Shown here in pieces: positions 8,678-17,339 of a DNA stretch of 19,376 nt. A program made the translations under genes and the position numbers. The notes beneath the pieces are model-generated. The model was not told the DNA's origin. It did no database searches and saw nothing but the letters and a program-made list of their open reading frames with translations. This DNA is from Patescibacteria group bacterium UBA7396 (GTDB lineage: Bacteria > Patescibacteriota > Gracilibacteria > BD1-5 > UBA6164). The stretch lies in assembly GCA_002470645.1 (NCBI GenBank), contig DKNE01000009.1:1-19376 (forward strand), in the 5' to 3' direction. Positions within the stretch are counted from its first letter, which is position 1; the number at the start of each line of letters is the position of its first letter.

Positions 8678-9106
8678 ATGAAATTAGAAATTTTGTCATT
8701 TAATGGAAAATTATTTAAGTCACATACGGTAACTTCAGTTACAGCAATGACAACTTCTTGAGAGATAACGGTTTTAGATCACCATATTCCTCTTATTACT
8801 TCATTAAAACCTTCTGTTTTAAGAGTAGTTCATTTTGATGAAAATAATATGTCTAAGGAGGAAGATTTTGCTATCTGATGAGGAATATTAGAAGTAGCTC
8901 ATTCAAGTGTAAAAATACTTATTGATATGCTAGTTACAGTTTCAGATCTAAATTTAGATATAGCAGAAAAAGCAAGAATTTCAGCTTTGGAAACTATGGA
9001 AAAATATAAAGATAGTAAAGATAGAGTTGATATGGAGAAATTTGTAGAAGCAGAAGACCAGCTTTTAAAATCTATAGCTCAATTAAAACTTGGAAATTTA
9101 AAATAA
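8678..9106 (+). CDS. atpC: F1Fo ATP synthase subunit epsilon
   Basis: This subunit joins gamma to the c-ring and can inhibit ATP hydrolysis. It has 142 residues. The N-terminal beta-sandwich begins KLEILSFNGKLFKSHTVTSV and includes SGEITVLDHHIPLITSLKPS, which matches the family GEIGILPGHAPL block. GGILEVAHSSVKILID fits the following strands. The C-terminal two-helix part (about 90-142, DIAEKARISALETMEKYKDS) is present, so the auto-inhibitory arm is not lost. The start follows an AT-only leader. The stop codon lies inside a 14-bp AU hairpin. Confidence 0.93.
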
Positions 9107-9126
9107 AAATCTTTTTTATTTTAAAT
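9096..9126 (+). other. AU-only hairpin over the atpC stop codon
   Basis: A perfect 14-bp stem (9096-9109 with 9113-9126) with a 3-nt loop contains only A-T pairs and encloses the TAA at 9104-9106. It has a U6 run in the right arm, so it could also act as a partial terminator before ppa. Confidence 0.45.
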
Positions 9127-9154
9127 ATTAAATTTATTTTCTAAACTTGAAATT

Positions 9155-9739
9155 ATGGCAAATATAAATCATGCACCAAGCAAATATATGCTGAATTTAC
9201 TTCATGTTTTACCAGCATTTGCTTCTGAGGAAGATAATGTAATTAACACCATTGTAGAAATTAATGCGGGAAGTATTAATAAATACGAAGTTATCACTGA
9301 AACATGAACTTTAAAACTTGATAGAGTTGGTTTTTCTTCACTATCTTATCCTTTTGCTTATGGAGCAATTCCTTGTACATGGGATTTAGACAATGATCCA
9401 CTTGATGTTGAAATCGTAAATGTTACTGAACCTCTGATCCCAGGAACTTTGGTAGAAGTAAGAGTTATTGGTATCATGAAATTTATCGATGGAGGTGAAG
9501 TTGATGATAAAGTAATTGCGGTTATCAATGATGATAAGAGAACAAACCACATTAAATCTATTGAAGATTTAGGAGAACAATTCATCAAAGAAACTACTTA
9601 CTATTGGGAACATTACAAAGATTTGAAAAAACCAGGAACTGGAAAAGTAGAAGGATTTTTCTGAGTTGAGGAAGCAATAAAAATCATTAAAGAATGTGAA
9701 GAAAGATACGTAACAGAATATTTACCAAAATTTAATTAA
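9155..9739 (+). CDS. ppa: Inorganic pyrophosphatase (family I, soluble)
   Basis: The enzyme hydrolyses PPi to phosphate, pulling biosynthetic reactions forward. It has 194 residues, within the usual range for bacterial family I enzymes. The signature DNDPLD is at 79-84. KYEVITETGTLKLDRV, YPFAYGAIPCTW and GGEVDDKVIAV (with the metal ligands around D117/D118) are all in order, and the C-terminal KPGTGKVEGFFGVEEA is typical. Being last in the atp operon and ahead of the terminator, it is probably co-expressed with the ATP synthase, though the AU hairpin before it could tune its level. Confidence 0.96.
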
Positions 9740-9752
9740 AAATATTTTTATC

Positions 9753-9781
9753 AAAAAAATCAAGCTCAGCTTGATTTTTTT
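9753..9781. terminator. Shared intrinsic terminator between convergent operons
   Basis: A 13-bp stem (9753-9765 with 9769-9781) with a TCA loop has an A-run on its left arm and a T-run on its right arm, so it can terminate transcription from both sides. It lies 13 bases after ppa and overlaps by two bases the stop codon (9780-9782) of the minus-strand operon. It is the clearest terminator in the window. Confidence 0.85.
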
Positions 9782-10748
9782 ATTGTACTCATTGTATAAC
9801 ATATCAATAATAGTTTTCTACCAGTTCAGGCGAAATAAAGTTTCTATTTTCAAAACCGGTTTTATCATCCAATCATACTATGTAGAGAGGATTTTTTTTC
9901 TCATCATATCATTCAAAATGATAAGTTAAGACACTCTCTTCAGAAGAATTTTCTACTACAAGAGCATAGTCAAAATCGTTGATCTGAAAGATATAAGGAA
10001 TCTCTCAAGAATCAATACTTCATGAATAAGAAAGAGTTCCGCTTTGGTTTTTAATATCTCCCTCTGTGTGAGATATATATTGAAGCTCTTTTTTAAGATT
10101 AAAAATTTCTTTATCAAATGTATAGATAGATATTTTTCCATTTATATGATTAAAATTTCAAAACAAAGTTATTGTGCTTTCCTCTGTTTGCCCAGGAATT
10201 TGAGGAGTATTTTCATATTCAGATCTATTATTTGGATTGAGAGAAATCATATCTTTCAAAGCATCATTGAAAAAAATAACTGTTTTTGTTTCTTTAGGAG
10301 GAATCAATCAGATAAGATATTTTCTTGCAAAATCATCATTATCATATAAATCTGAATCAGAAGTTACACTTGAGAGAATATTTCCTGTATAAAAACTTGC
10401 TTTAAAATCATCATTATCTCAAGCATCATCGATATTATCAGAAGTATTTACTATTTCTCCTCATTGACATATCGGAGTTTCCTCTTTGTGATAACTCATG
10501 AGTCATCCAGAGCAGGATGTGAGGTCTTCTCAAAACCCATCAGTATTCGTAAGAGTATGAAATTTATAGGTGATATTTTGAGCATTGATATATTTTTGTT
10601 GTCACTTGAGTTGCTCTGATTGTTTATCAATAAATCAAAGATCAAGATTGGTAATATTCCAAACAATCACACTAAAAAGTCAGAGTATAACTATAATAAT
10701 AATTACCAGTACTAAAAAAAATCACTCAGTTTGAATATGTTTTTTCAT
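9780..10748 (-). CDS. Pilin-like membrane-anchored surface protein, atypical
   Basis: The function is not recognised. The 322-residue product has a short N-terminus (MKKHIQTEGF) and one hydrophobic helix (about residues 9-30, FFLVLVIIIIVILGLFSVIV). The remainder is an acidic, soluble, extracellular-looking region rich in Asp, Asn and Ser (for example NIDDAGDNDDFKASFYTGN). The EGF junction resembles a prepilin cleavage site, but the Glu normally at mature position 5 is Leu, as in some minor pilins. It is the last gene of the operon, 7 bases after a classical prepilin gene, which supports a minor-pilin or tip role. It could instead be a simple type II membrane protein. Confidence 0.65.
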
Positions 10749-10755
10749 ATATTTT

Positions 10756-11400
10756 TTAATAAATCATAGAAATTTTTATAGTTTTATATCTTGGGTTTTC
10801 TTGCACATCCTTAAGCGAAAGTCAGATAAAATCAGAATATTTTTCAAAAGACATCACAAAATCTATTTTCATCATTTTTGGGCTTAAAATTTGGTATATT
10901 CCCCACTTGGTTAGGGAAATATTTTTAAAATATTGTATTTTATCTTCTGGAAGAGAGGAAAGAAAATTTGTGATATCACTTTCTACAAGAGCGATATCAC
11001 TTTCACTGAGAGTTACAAAAGCAGGATGGTAGATTTTATAAGTATCTATATTTCAAAAAACTATTTTCTTTTCTGAAGTATCATAGCTTCCCCATAAAAA
11101 TCAAGCATTTTTTTCTTCGTTAGAAAGTGCCAAAATAGAAAAACCATGAGATGCTTCTGGAAATATATTTCCTTCAAGGGTGAGTAGATGAGTATAGTCA
11201 TGAATAGAGTCTTGAAAAAATTTTTCTAACAATTCAATATCTTGAAATGTTTTTGATTTAAAAGTAATATTTTTCAGTCCACTGGCTATCACATCAAAAT
11301 AAAAAAATATTCCACCACTTATTATTACTATGATAGTTATACTCACGAGGAGTTCGACGAGAGTAAATCATTTATTTTGTCAGATAAGAAACTTTTTCAT
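10756..11400 (-). CDS. Type IV prepilin-like protein (214 aa)
   Basis: This is a pseudopilin or minor pilin expected to be processed by a prepilin peptidase and assembled into a type IV pilus-like fibre. The N-terminus MKKFLIGQNK-GFTLVELLVS has the cleavage site after G11, Phe at +1 and Glu at +5 (E16), followed by a hydrophobic helix to about residue 36. The rest has no recognisable domain and few cysteines. The glycine before the cleavage site is a TGA codon. The start overlaps the preceding gene by 29 bases, which indicates translational coupling. Confidence 0.85.
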
Positions 11401-11803
11401 AATCATAATACTCAGTGATAATTTTATAAGTGGTATAAGAAATTTTTTGTATTTCATCAATAGAAAATACTTCTATACGGTGCTTAGTTGGAGCTTTTTC
11501 TAAACTCGATAAAAAGCCTACATCTCCTGTATTTCCACTCGGGTCATTGTTAATAAAAATACTGTTCGTGGCGTTGTTGGTGAGATAAAAAGAAGTTCCT
11601 ACTTGTGCTTCAGGAAATGATAGAGTACGAGCAATATTAAAGATATATTTATGAAAATAAATACTCAAAATACTTTTTTCCACAATTTCATCTTTTTTGT
11701 GTAAAAATTCATACGTAGAATAGATGCTTATACCAGCTATCATCAGTAAAATCACTCCCACTATTATTTCAGTAAGGGAAAATCATGAAGAAGAATGTTT
11801 CAT
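11372..11803 (-). CDS. Type IV prepilin-like protein (143 aa)
   Basis: A small prepilin: MKHSSSG-FSLTEIIVGVIL has the cleavage site after G7 and Glu at +5 (E12). A hydrophobic helix runs to about residue 30 and a globular part of about 110 residues follows. The G7 codon is TGA, so the standard code would wrongly start the protein at an internal ATG and hide the signal. It begins 12 bases after the third DUF1554-like gene and overlaps the next prepilin. The size fits GspH/FimT-like minor pilins, but no specific family can be named. Confidence 0.82.
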
Positions 11804-11815
11804 AAAAAGAAAGGA

Positions 11816-12697
11816 TTATTGCTCTTGACATAATAGAGAACGGTATGAGTCACAATATGAACAGCTATAATTAGCATTAGCTGCTGACCATGGACATACA
11901 CTTCAAGAAGTTAAAGTAGTTTGTTGAAAGAATGTTTGTCCATCAAAGCTAGATGCTATATTTAAAGCTCAATGATATGAGTAAGAAGTACTAGCGTTTA
12001 TAATAGTCCAATTTGTACATACATTTCAGGGAGATGAGGTCAATCTAATACCATCTCTACTAGTAAAACTCCAAAAATGAATATATTCTCCTGATACGAT
12101 ACTAGTTGATTGATATGGACTTGTTGTTGCTGTTGGGTAGTATACTCAATATTCATCAGTAATCAGTGGCCATCTGATCTCATACTGAGCAGAATTAGTT
12201 TTTGCTTTCCATTGTTCAAAAAGTCATTTTCATAGAGGATTATAGGCTATGATTTCTCCATGAATATTAAAAATAGTTTGTGCTGGTGTGAGTCTTGAAA
12301 TAGCATCAGTGCTTGCATCTGATAAAATAGCTTTCCAAGTTCCACCAAGACTACGAGCATCAGCAGCAGCTTGACATTTTGCATCCGCCCCAGAAAGTCA
12401 TCAGAGATTTCACTGCCATCTTTGGCGAGTAACAAAGATCTTTTTTCCACTTCCTTCACTTGGGAGTCCAAGGGCATTTGCTATTGCCTCAAGAGAATGA
12501 TAGTTACGATTAAAAATAGAGCCTGATTTTGAAAGCATTGGACTTCCAAGAGATTGATTTCCAGAATTACTTGGATTTGTTGTTAAGGATTGAAAAGCAA
12601 ATACTCCTAAAAGAGCAGCGCATCAACCAAGTACGATGATAAATCAACTTAAGAAATTTTTAAGAAAAAATTGGAACATGTGTTTTGAGAGTTTCAT
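11816..12697 (-). CDS. Membrane-anchored DUF1554 (lectin-fold-like) protein C
   Basis: The 293-residue product has a short cytoplasmic N-terminus and one hydrophobic anchor (about 13-36). Next comes a conserved stretch shared with its two neighbours (TNPSNSGNQSLGSP, 40-53). The extracellular domain from residue 85 begins KIFVTRQRWQGNLGGLSGAD and continues AKCQAAADARSLGGTWKAIL, typical of DUF1554, related to the endostatin and C-type-lectin fold. C108, C228 (VCTNW), the SCSYC pair and the terminal LLCQEQ cysteine match the expected disulfides. The role is inferred to be surface binding or adhesion. The anchor lacks a classical prepilin motif. It lies upstream of the prepilin genes in the same operon. 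Confidence 0.8.
12540..12574 (-). repeat. 35-bp dispersed repeat, copy in DUF1554 gene C
   Basis: This near-identical segment is found at the same place in the three paralogues (12540-12574, 13407-13441, 14238-14272). It encodes the NPSNSGNQSLGSP linker. Identity at synonymous positions suggests recent duplication or gene conversion. Confidence 0.7.
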
Positions 12698-12707
12698 ACG
12701 ATATAAA

Positions 12708-12752
12708 ATTATAAAATAAATAGTATTATAAAATAAATAGTATTATAAAATA
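12708..12752. repeat. 17-bp AT-rich tandem repeat, about 2.6 copies
   Basis: The unit ATTATAAAATAAATAGT occurs at 12708-12724 and 12725-12741, with a partial third copy from 12742. It fills most of the 63-base gap between DUF1554 genes B and C, just upstream of the start of gene C. Each unit contains TATAAAAT/TATTTTA-like sequence on either strand, so it could carry promoter elements or change spacing by slippage. Confidence 0.75.
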
Positions 12753-12760
12753 TCTTATTG

Positions 12761-13573
12761 CTATATTTCTAAACAGTAGAGGTGGTAGGCTGTATTACAA
12801 TAATAAATACTATTATATAACCAAGTGGTATTTGTTGTTGAGGCGTTAGATCATCAAGCTCAACGATAGTCAACAGCAGAACTATTTGTAGCCCAGTTTA
12901 TACAATTAGCAGCAGCTCCATAAGACGTATTTGTATAAATTCAACCACTATTATTACTACCGGTCCAGACTATTTTACCAGATTGAAGGTTTCATTTTTC
13001 ATCTACATTAATTAATATAGAGTTAATTCAATTATTATTAAAGGTAGCAGGATATCAATATTCAGGCCTTAAAAAATAGTTTATTGCTGTATCATTAGTA
13101 AAAATAGCATTTCATAAAACATCATTTATTACACTGTGTAAATATGGTATACGAGCTTTTGCAGGAATATTATTATCTCACAGTATAGAGACCCATTTTT
13201 TTCATTTTACTACTGGGAGAGATCACGCAGCATCAGCAAGTTGTTGACATTTTTGGTCTGCTCCTACTAATCCTCAAAGATTTCCATCATATGTTTGACT
13301 TGTGATAAACATGATTTTTGGAACTTTTTTAATTCAAAGAGATTCTGATATGGCTTGGAGACTCATAGTGTCACGTTCAAACGTTCATCCATTTTTTGAA
13401 AGTATTGGACTTCCAAGAGACTGGTTTCCAGAATTACTTGGGTTACTAGTAAGAGATTGAAAAGCAAATACTCCTAAAAAAGCTACAAATCACCCAAGCA
13501 CTATAATAAATCAACTTAAGAAATTTTTAAGAAAAAACTGGAATAGGTATTTTTTGTTTTTCATATCAGACAT
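12761..13573 (-). CDS. Membrane-anchored DUF1554 (lectin-fold-like) protein B
   Basis: The 270-residue product is built like its neighbours: a hydrophobic anchor (about 16-38), the shared linker SNPSNSGNQSLGSP (43-56), then a DUF1554-like domain from about residue 86 (IMFITSQTYDGNLGGLVGAD, then QKCQQ). Conserved cysteines are C109, C224 (NCINW), the YYC near 259 and the terminal LYCLEI. The middle of the domain differs strongly from copies A and C, while the anchor and linker are almost the same at DNA level as in C. An alternative ATG three codons downstream (13564) is possible. It begins 12 bases after gene A and ends in TAG. Confidence 0.8.
13407..13441 (-). repeat. 35-bp dispersed repeat, copy in DUF1554 gene B
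   Basis: This is the second copy of the linker-coding repeat, differing from the copy at 12540-12574 at two synonymous positions by eye. Confidence 0.7.
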
Positions 13574-13585
13574 GTTACAAAATAA

Positions 13586-14395
13586 TTATCTTTCTACACA
13601 AAAGAGAGAGAGCGAACTTCCACAATACTCCCACACTCATGAGTAGTTTCATAGCCCTGTGTAATTTTCATCATTTACTCAATACAAATATCATTTTGTA
13701 GCTAAATAAGAAGTATTATTTGTTCAAAATGTCCAATTTGCACAACTATAGTTTGATGAAGTACTTTGCTTGATTCAAGAAAAAGTTGTATAAGTCCAAT
13801 AAAGTCTTTGACTAGAATTTGGCAAGATTCTTGTTTTTTGCTCTGTAGTTATATTTCTATTCCGAGCATAATCAGTGGTATTATCTAAGTACATATTATG
13901 AAAGAAAAAACCTCTGTTAGGATCTTTAAAAATAGGTTCATTGTTTAAGTTTAGATACATAAATGCATCAGTATTTCCATAGCGAGTAGCAAAATCAGTA
14001 GTATTATCACTTAAAAATGCCATCCAAGTTCATCATAGAGATTGACTATTTGCTGCGGTTTGACATTTATCATCAGCACCTGCTAAACCTCATAAATTAC
14101 CTGTATATGTAGTAGATGTGATAAAAACTCTTTTCATATTTGTTTCTCAAATGGTAGAAAAAAGTCATAATTTATTTGCAATAGCTTGTAAAGAATGTTT
14201 TTCTCTATCATAAACTCACCCACTTTTTGTTAAAATAGGACTTCCAAGAGATTGATTTCCAGAATTACTTGGGTTTGTTGTTAGCGATTGAAATGCTTGT
14301 ACTCCCAGAAGTGCTACTAATGCTCAGAGCATGATTATAAAACCAGTGAGAAAATTTTTTCCTAAAAACAGAAGCATACTTTTGATAGATTTCAT
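13586..14395 (-). CDS. Membrane-anchored DUF1554 (lectin-fold-like) protein A
   Basis: This is the first of the three paralogues, 269 residues. The anchor spans about residues 10-36, and the linker TNPSNSGNQSLGSP is at 40-53. The DUF1554-like domain begins RVFITSTTYTGNLGGLAGAD (89-108) and continues DDKCQTAANSQSLGGTWMAF. Cysteines C111, C218 (SCANW), C258 (EYC) and C266 (FCVER) are the conserved set. The central part is rich in Asn, Thr and Tyr, like many surface-exposed binding domains. It lies 25 bases downstream of the giant prepilin gene, so the two products are probably made together. Ligand and localisation are inference. Confidence 0.8.
14238..14272 (-). repeat. 35-bp dispersed repeat, copy in DUF1554 gene A
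   Basis: This is the third copy of the linker-coding repeat, differing from the copy at 12540-12574 at one base near its end by eye. Confidence 0.7.
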
Positions 14396-14420
14396 ACAAT
14401 AAAAATTATAAAGTAAAAAA

Positions 14421-17204
14421 TTAATAATTAAAATTTATCCATCCAGCCATTTCTGAAAGAGCATATCATTCCATAGTTCCATCATTTTTGAGTTTTACTC
14501 AATCCATTTTTATCCATCATATGATTTCACTCAGTGCATATCAAGTAAGCTCTCAGGTAATTTCATTTCTTACAACACTTGCTCAACAACTTTCATCAAA
14601 ACAGATCCACCCAAGTATTTCACTACTTGCCATACCAACTACCAGAGTTCCATAAGTATCAATATGAAGTTTTATCCATCCAAACATTTCACTTTGTACG
14701 TGTTGTGAGAAAGGTACACTCCAACCATCGGCTCTTGCTTTTATAGTAACATCGTAGGTATAATTTTTATCAGCAATGACTTGATTTGCTAATTGTAAAG
14801 AAGTGATATTTCTATTATAAAAAGGGATTCCCACATCTCATCTAAAATAAATAGTAATCACACAATCACTGTTTTTGGGTACTATATAACCATATCAGAT
14901 ATTGTTTCCAGATGGGCTTGGGAGACAAGAGTTGTTTTTCCAAGCAATATTTGTAGTTCCATTGTTTTGTAAATCAAGAGCACTTGCTATATCTGTCCAA
15001 CTACTTGCATTATTTATATCTCAGGTAAGTTGATTGATAACTTTGGTATCAAAGTTATAATTTTTTTGGTTTCAAAAAGCATCAGTATAGGTAGTATTGA
15101 GCCCATTAAATCATATTTTGAAAAAAGCATCTTGTGAGTTTGTATTTGAAAGAGTATAGGTAAGACTTTTCCAGTATCAGTAAGCTAATCCATTTTCTCA
15201 TCCTATACGGTGGGAAGTTCAAAAATCATTTATACCGATATCACTTGATGGTTCGAGCGCTTGTTTTCAAGTTCCAGTCATTGCTATACTCAGAGCTGTT
15301 GCATTAAATCAACTCGATTTCATGTAGAGCGGTGTTTGAGTAGTATATGTTGTAGAGGTCCAAGTAGAAAGAGTATCAGTATTTGTTACTTGGAAATATC
15401 ATACTATTTGAGAATTTGATGAAACAGAACTATCAGCTCTTGCATGAAGAGTAATAAAACAAGTAGTTTTTCATACAATTTCATAGTCTCCACTTGATGA
15501 ATTGTAGATACATCCATTTCCTGATTTCCAGAAGAAATTATTAGCAATTCCTTCTTTTCAAAAATCTAAAATCGTAAGAGGATTAGAATTATCAAAACTT
15601 GCATTTGCTGCATTGATAAAATTAAGATTTCCTGATTCTAGTCATAACTTCATCTTAAATTTAGCTCTTCAGTCAGAATTGTTTACAATTTTATATTGAA
15701 GAATTTTTTCTCATCCATAAAATTTATCATTGATACGAGTAGAGGTTCAAAAGTTGTTGTTGGTTCCATCAAGAGGAGTTCCACTAGTTCATACATAGCT
15801 AATAATTACTTCATTTGCAGTACAAACAACGTCACCACTTTCACAGTTGTTGACTTCAGGAGGTGGTGTATTTGATCATCAAGTTTCTCATCCGGTTCAT
15901 TCTGTTCATCCAGTACCATCAGGATTTGGAAGGGTTGAAAAGCTATAGGTAATACTTGCTATACAATTACTTCATTCACAAGCTTCTACATACCAATAAT
16001 ATGTCGTTGAATATGCAAGATTGGTATAAGAATAACTTTTGAGAGTTGTATTTTCATCTACTAATTGAGGAGTTCCAGTTCATAAGTATACATTATATCT
16101 TACATTGGTTCCACTTACAGCATACCATGAAAGTGTACCACTTCTTGGAAGGTTGTAAGCACCATTTTGAGGGGTGGCAAGAGCAGGAGCATTTACATTG
16201 ATTTTACATCCAGCTACTCATCCTCATTTTACTGTATAACCGTTGGCACAACCAGTCCATTGACAGGTACTATTAAAAATAGCTCATGCTCATATATTGG
16301 CACAGTTATAGTAGTATCAGGTTTCTGGTTTGAGTTCTCAAGTTTTTCCATCACAGGTTTTATACTTCCATCAGATTTGAGAATTGAGAGAAGCCCCGTT
16401 CATATATTCTACATCATTTTCTCCATGATAATAGGTATATCAAGCATTGAGTACTCAGTTACAACTTAGATAATTGATAGTAGGAGAGGTATTTTCAACT
16501 AATGACACAGATGCTAAAACATTTGGTAAATCAGTTCAAAGAGCTACTACTTTTCATTTCATATTATAGGCAAGATTATAATATTGCCCATTTAATATCA
16601 CTTTTGCTTTGTTTGGATGTCAATCACCATCAACTCCTTCTATATCAAATGACATGGTTTCCTCAGGAGAAACAGCATATAAAAGACCAGGGAGAATAGT
16701 TTTATCTCTTGGTATAAAAGTTCATTCCACATATGCTATGAGATTATAATTTATTTCATCTGCATAAGTAGTATTTATAAAAGGATGATAACTGATTAAA
16801 TTCGTTTGATTTTCTAGGGTCGCTGTTATTTGATAGCTGGTTCTATCTCTACTGATAGAGTAAAGATAAGGAAGTTTTGTTTTTGGGTCTGTAAGAACTT
16901 TGGGCATTCATATTTTTCCTGTAAGCCCTTCATTAAAATACGATTGACTCGCTATAATATCTGCACCAGACATAATTTGTGTTGTTCAAGATCCTCACTC
17001 TCAAGCTGGATAAAGATAAGAATGATTTCTTCTATAACTATCTAAATGCATTTTTATAGCCTGTATGTCAGTAATTCTTTTTGAATCATTGGCATCCTGA
17101 ATATATCAAAAAAAACTATATATTCACAATGAAGTGAGGATAGTAATCACGCTTATTACTACAATAAGTTCTATAAGTGTAAATCAGTGTTTTTTGTGGT
17201 CCAT
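14421..17204 (-). CDS. Giant prepilin-type multidomain adhesin (927 aa)
   Basis: A single code-25 frame runs through 928 codons. The N-terminus MDHKKHG-FTLIELIVVISV is a classical type IV prepilin signal, cut after G7 with Glu at +5 (E12). A pilin-like region of about 160 residues follows, then a Cys-rich part (C248-C333). An Fn3-like domain lies at about 339-424 (TPQNGAYNLPRSGTLSWYAV), then a Gly/Thr linker (429-448) and two similar modules (about 470-595 and 655-790, each with an NFGTSTRI/DFGTSHRI block). Four SE-x-x-GWI repeats end it (S838, S861, S892, S917). Ordinary pilins have 120-200 residues, so this is probably a tip or surface adhesin anchored by its pilin helix. It is the first gene of the operon. 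Confidence 0.85.
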
Positions 17205-17238
17205 ATACTATGAAAAAAATATTAATATTTCACCCTTC

Positions 17239-17266
17239 ATTGTATATTATTTTTTTTATTTGTAAA
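17239..17266 (-). promoter_or_regulatory. Likely promoter of the pilin-adhesin operon
   Basis: On the minus strand, TTTACA (17261-17266) and TACAAT (17239-17244) are separated by 16 bases. They lie about 35 bases upstream of the giant prepilin start. No Shine-Dalgarno is placed close to the ATG. Confidence 0.45.
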
Positions 17267-17275
17267 ATCTTTTTT

Positions 17276-17305
17276 TTGTTGCCTTTTTTTCAAATTCCAT
17301 ATAAT
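17276..17305 (+). promoter_or_regulatory. Likely promoter of the suf operon
   Basis: TTGTTG (17276-17281) and TATAAT (17300-17305) are separated by 18 bases and lie about 35 bases before sufS. If the Rrf2 gene at the end of this operon is a repressor, its site would be expected here, but I could not identify a clear palindrome. Confidence 0.45.
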
Positions 17306-17339
17306 TATGTCATGTTTTTTATAAAATAAAAATGAGCCT

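Noticed and set aside
9956..10349. Overlapping ORFs of 61 aa (minus) and 101 aa (plus)
   Set aside because: They are out of frame with, or opposite to, the 322-aa pilin-like gene, which explains the whole segment.
12247..12477. 76-aa minus-strand ORF
   Set aside because: It is a different frame of DUF1554 gene C; the true frame carries the GNLGGLSGAD and conserved Cys motifs.
12540..14272. Repeats as a CRISPR array
   Set aside because: Only three copies, about 850 bases apart, inside coding sequence; they encode a conserved protein linker.
16167..17045. Plus-strand ORFs of 100, 65 and 71 aa
   Set aside because: They lie antisense to the giant prepilin gene, whose single code-25 frame is continuous; their Ser/Ile-rich translations have no domain character.
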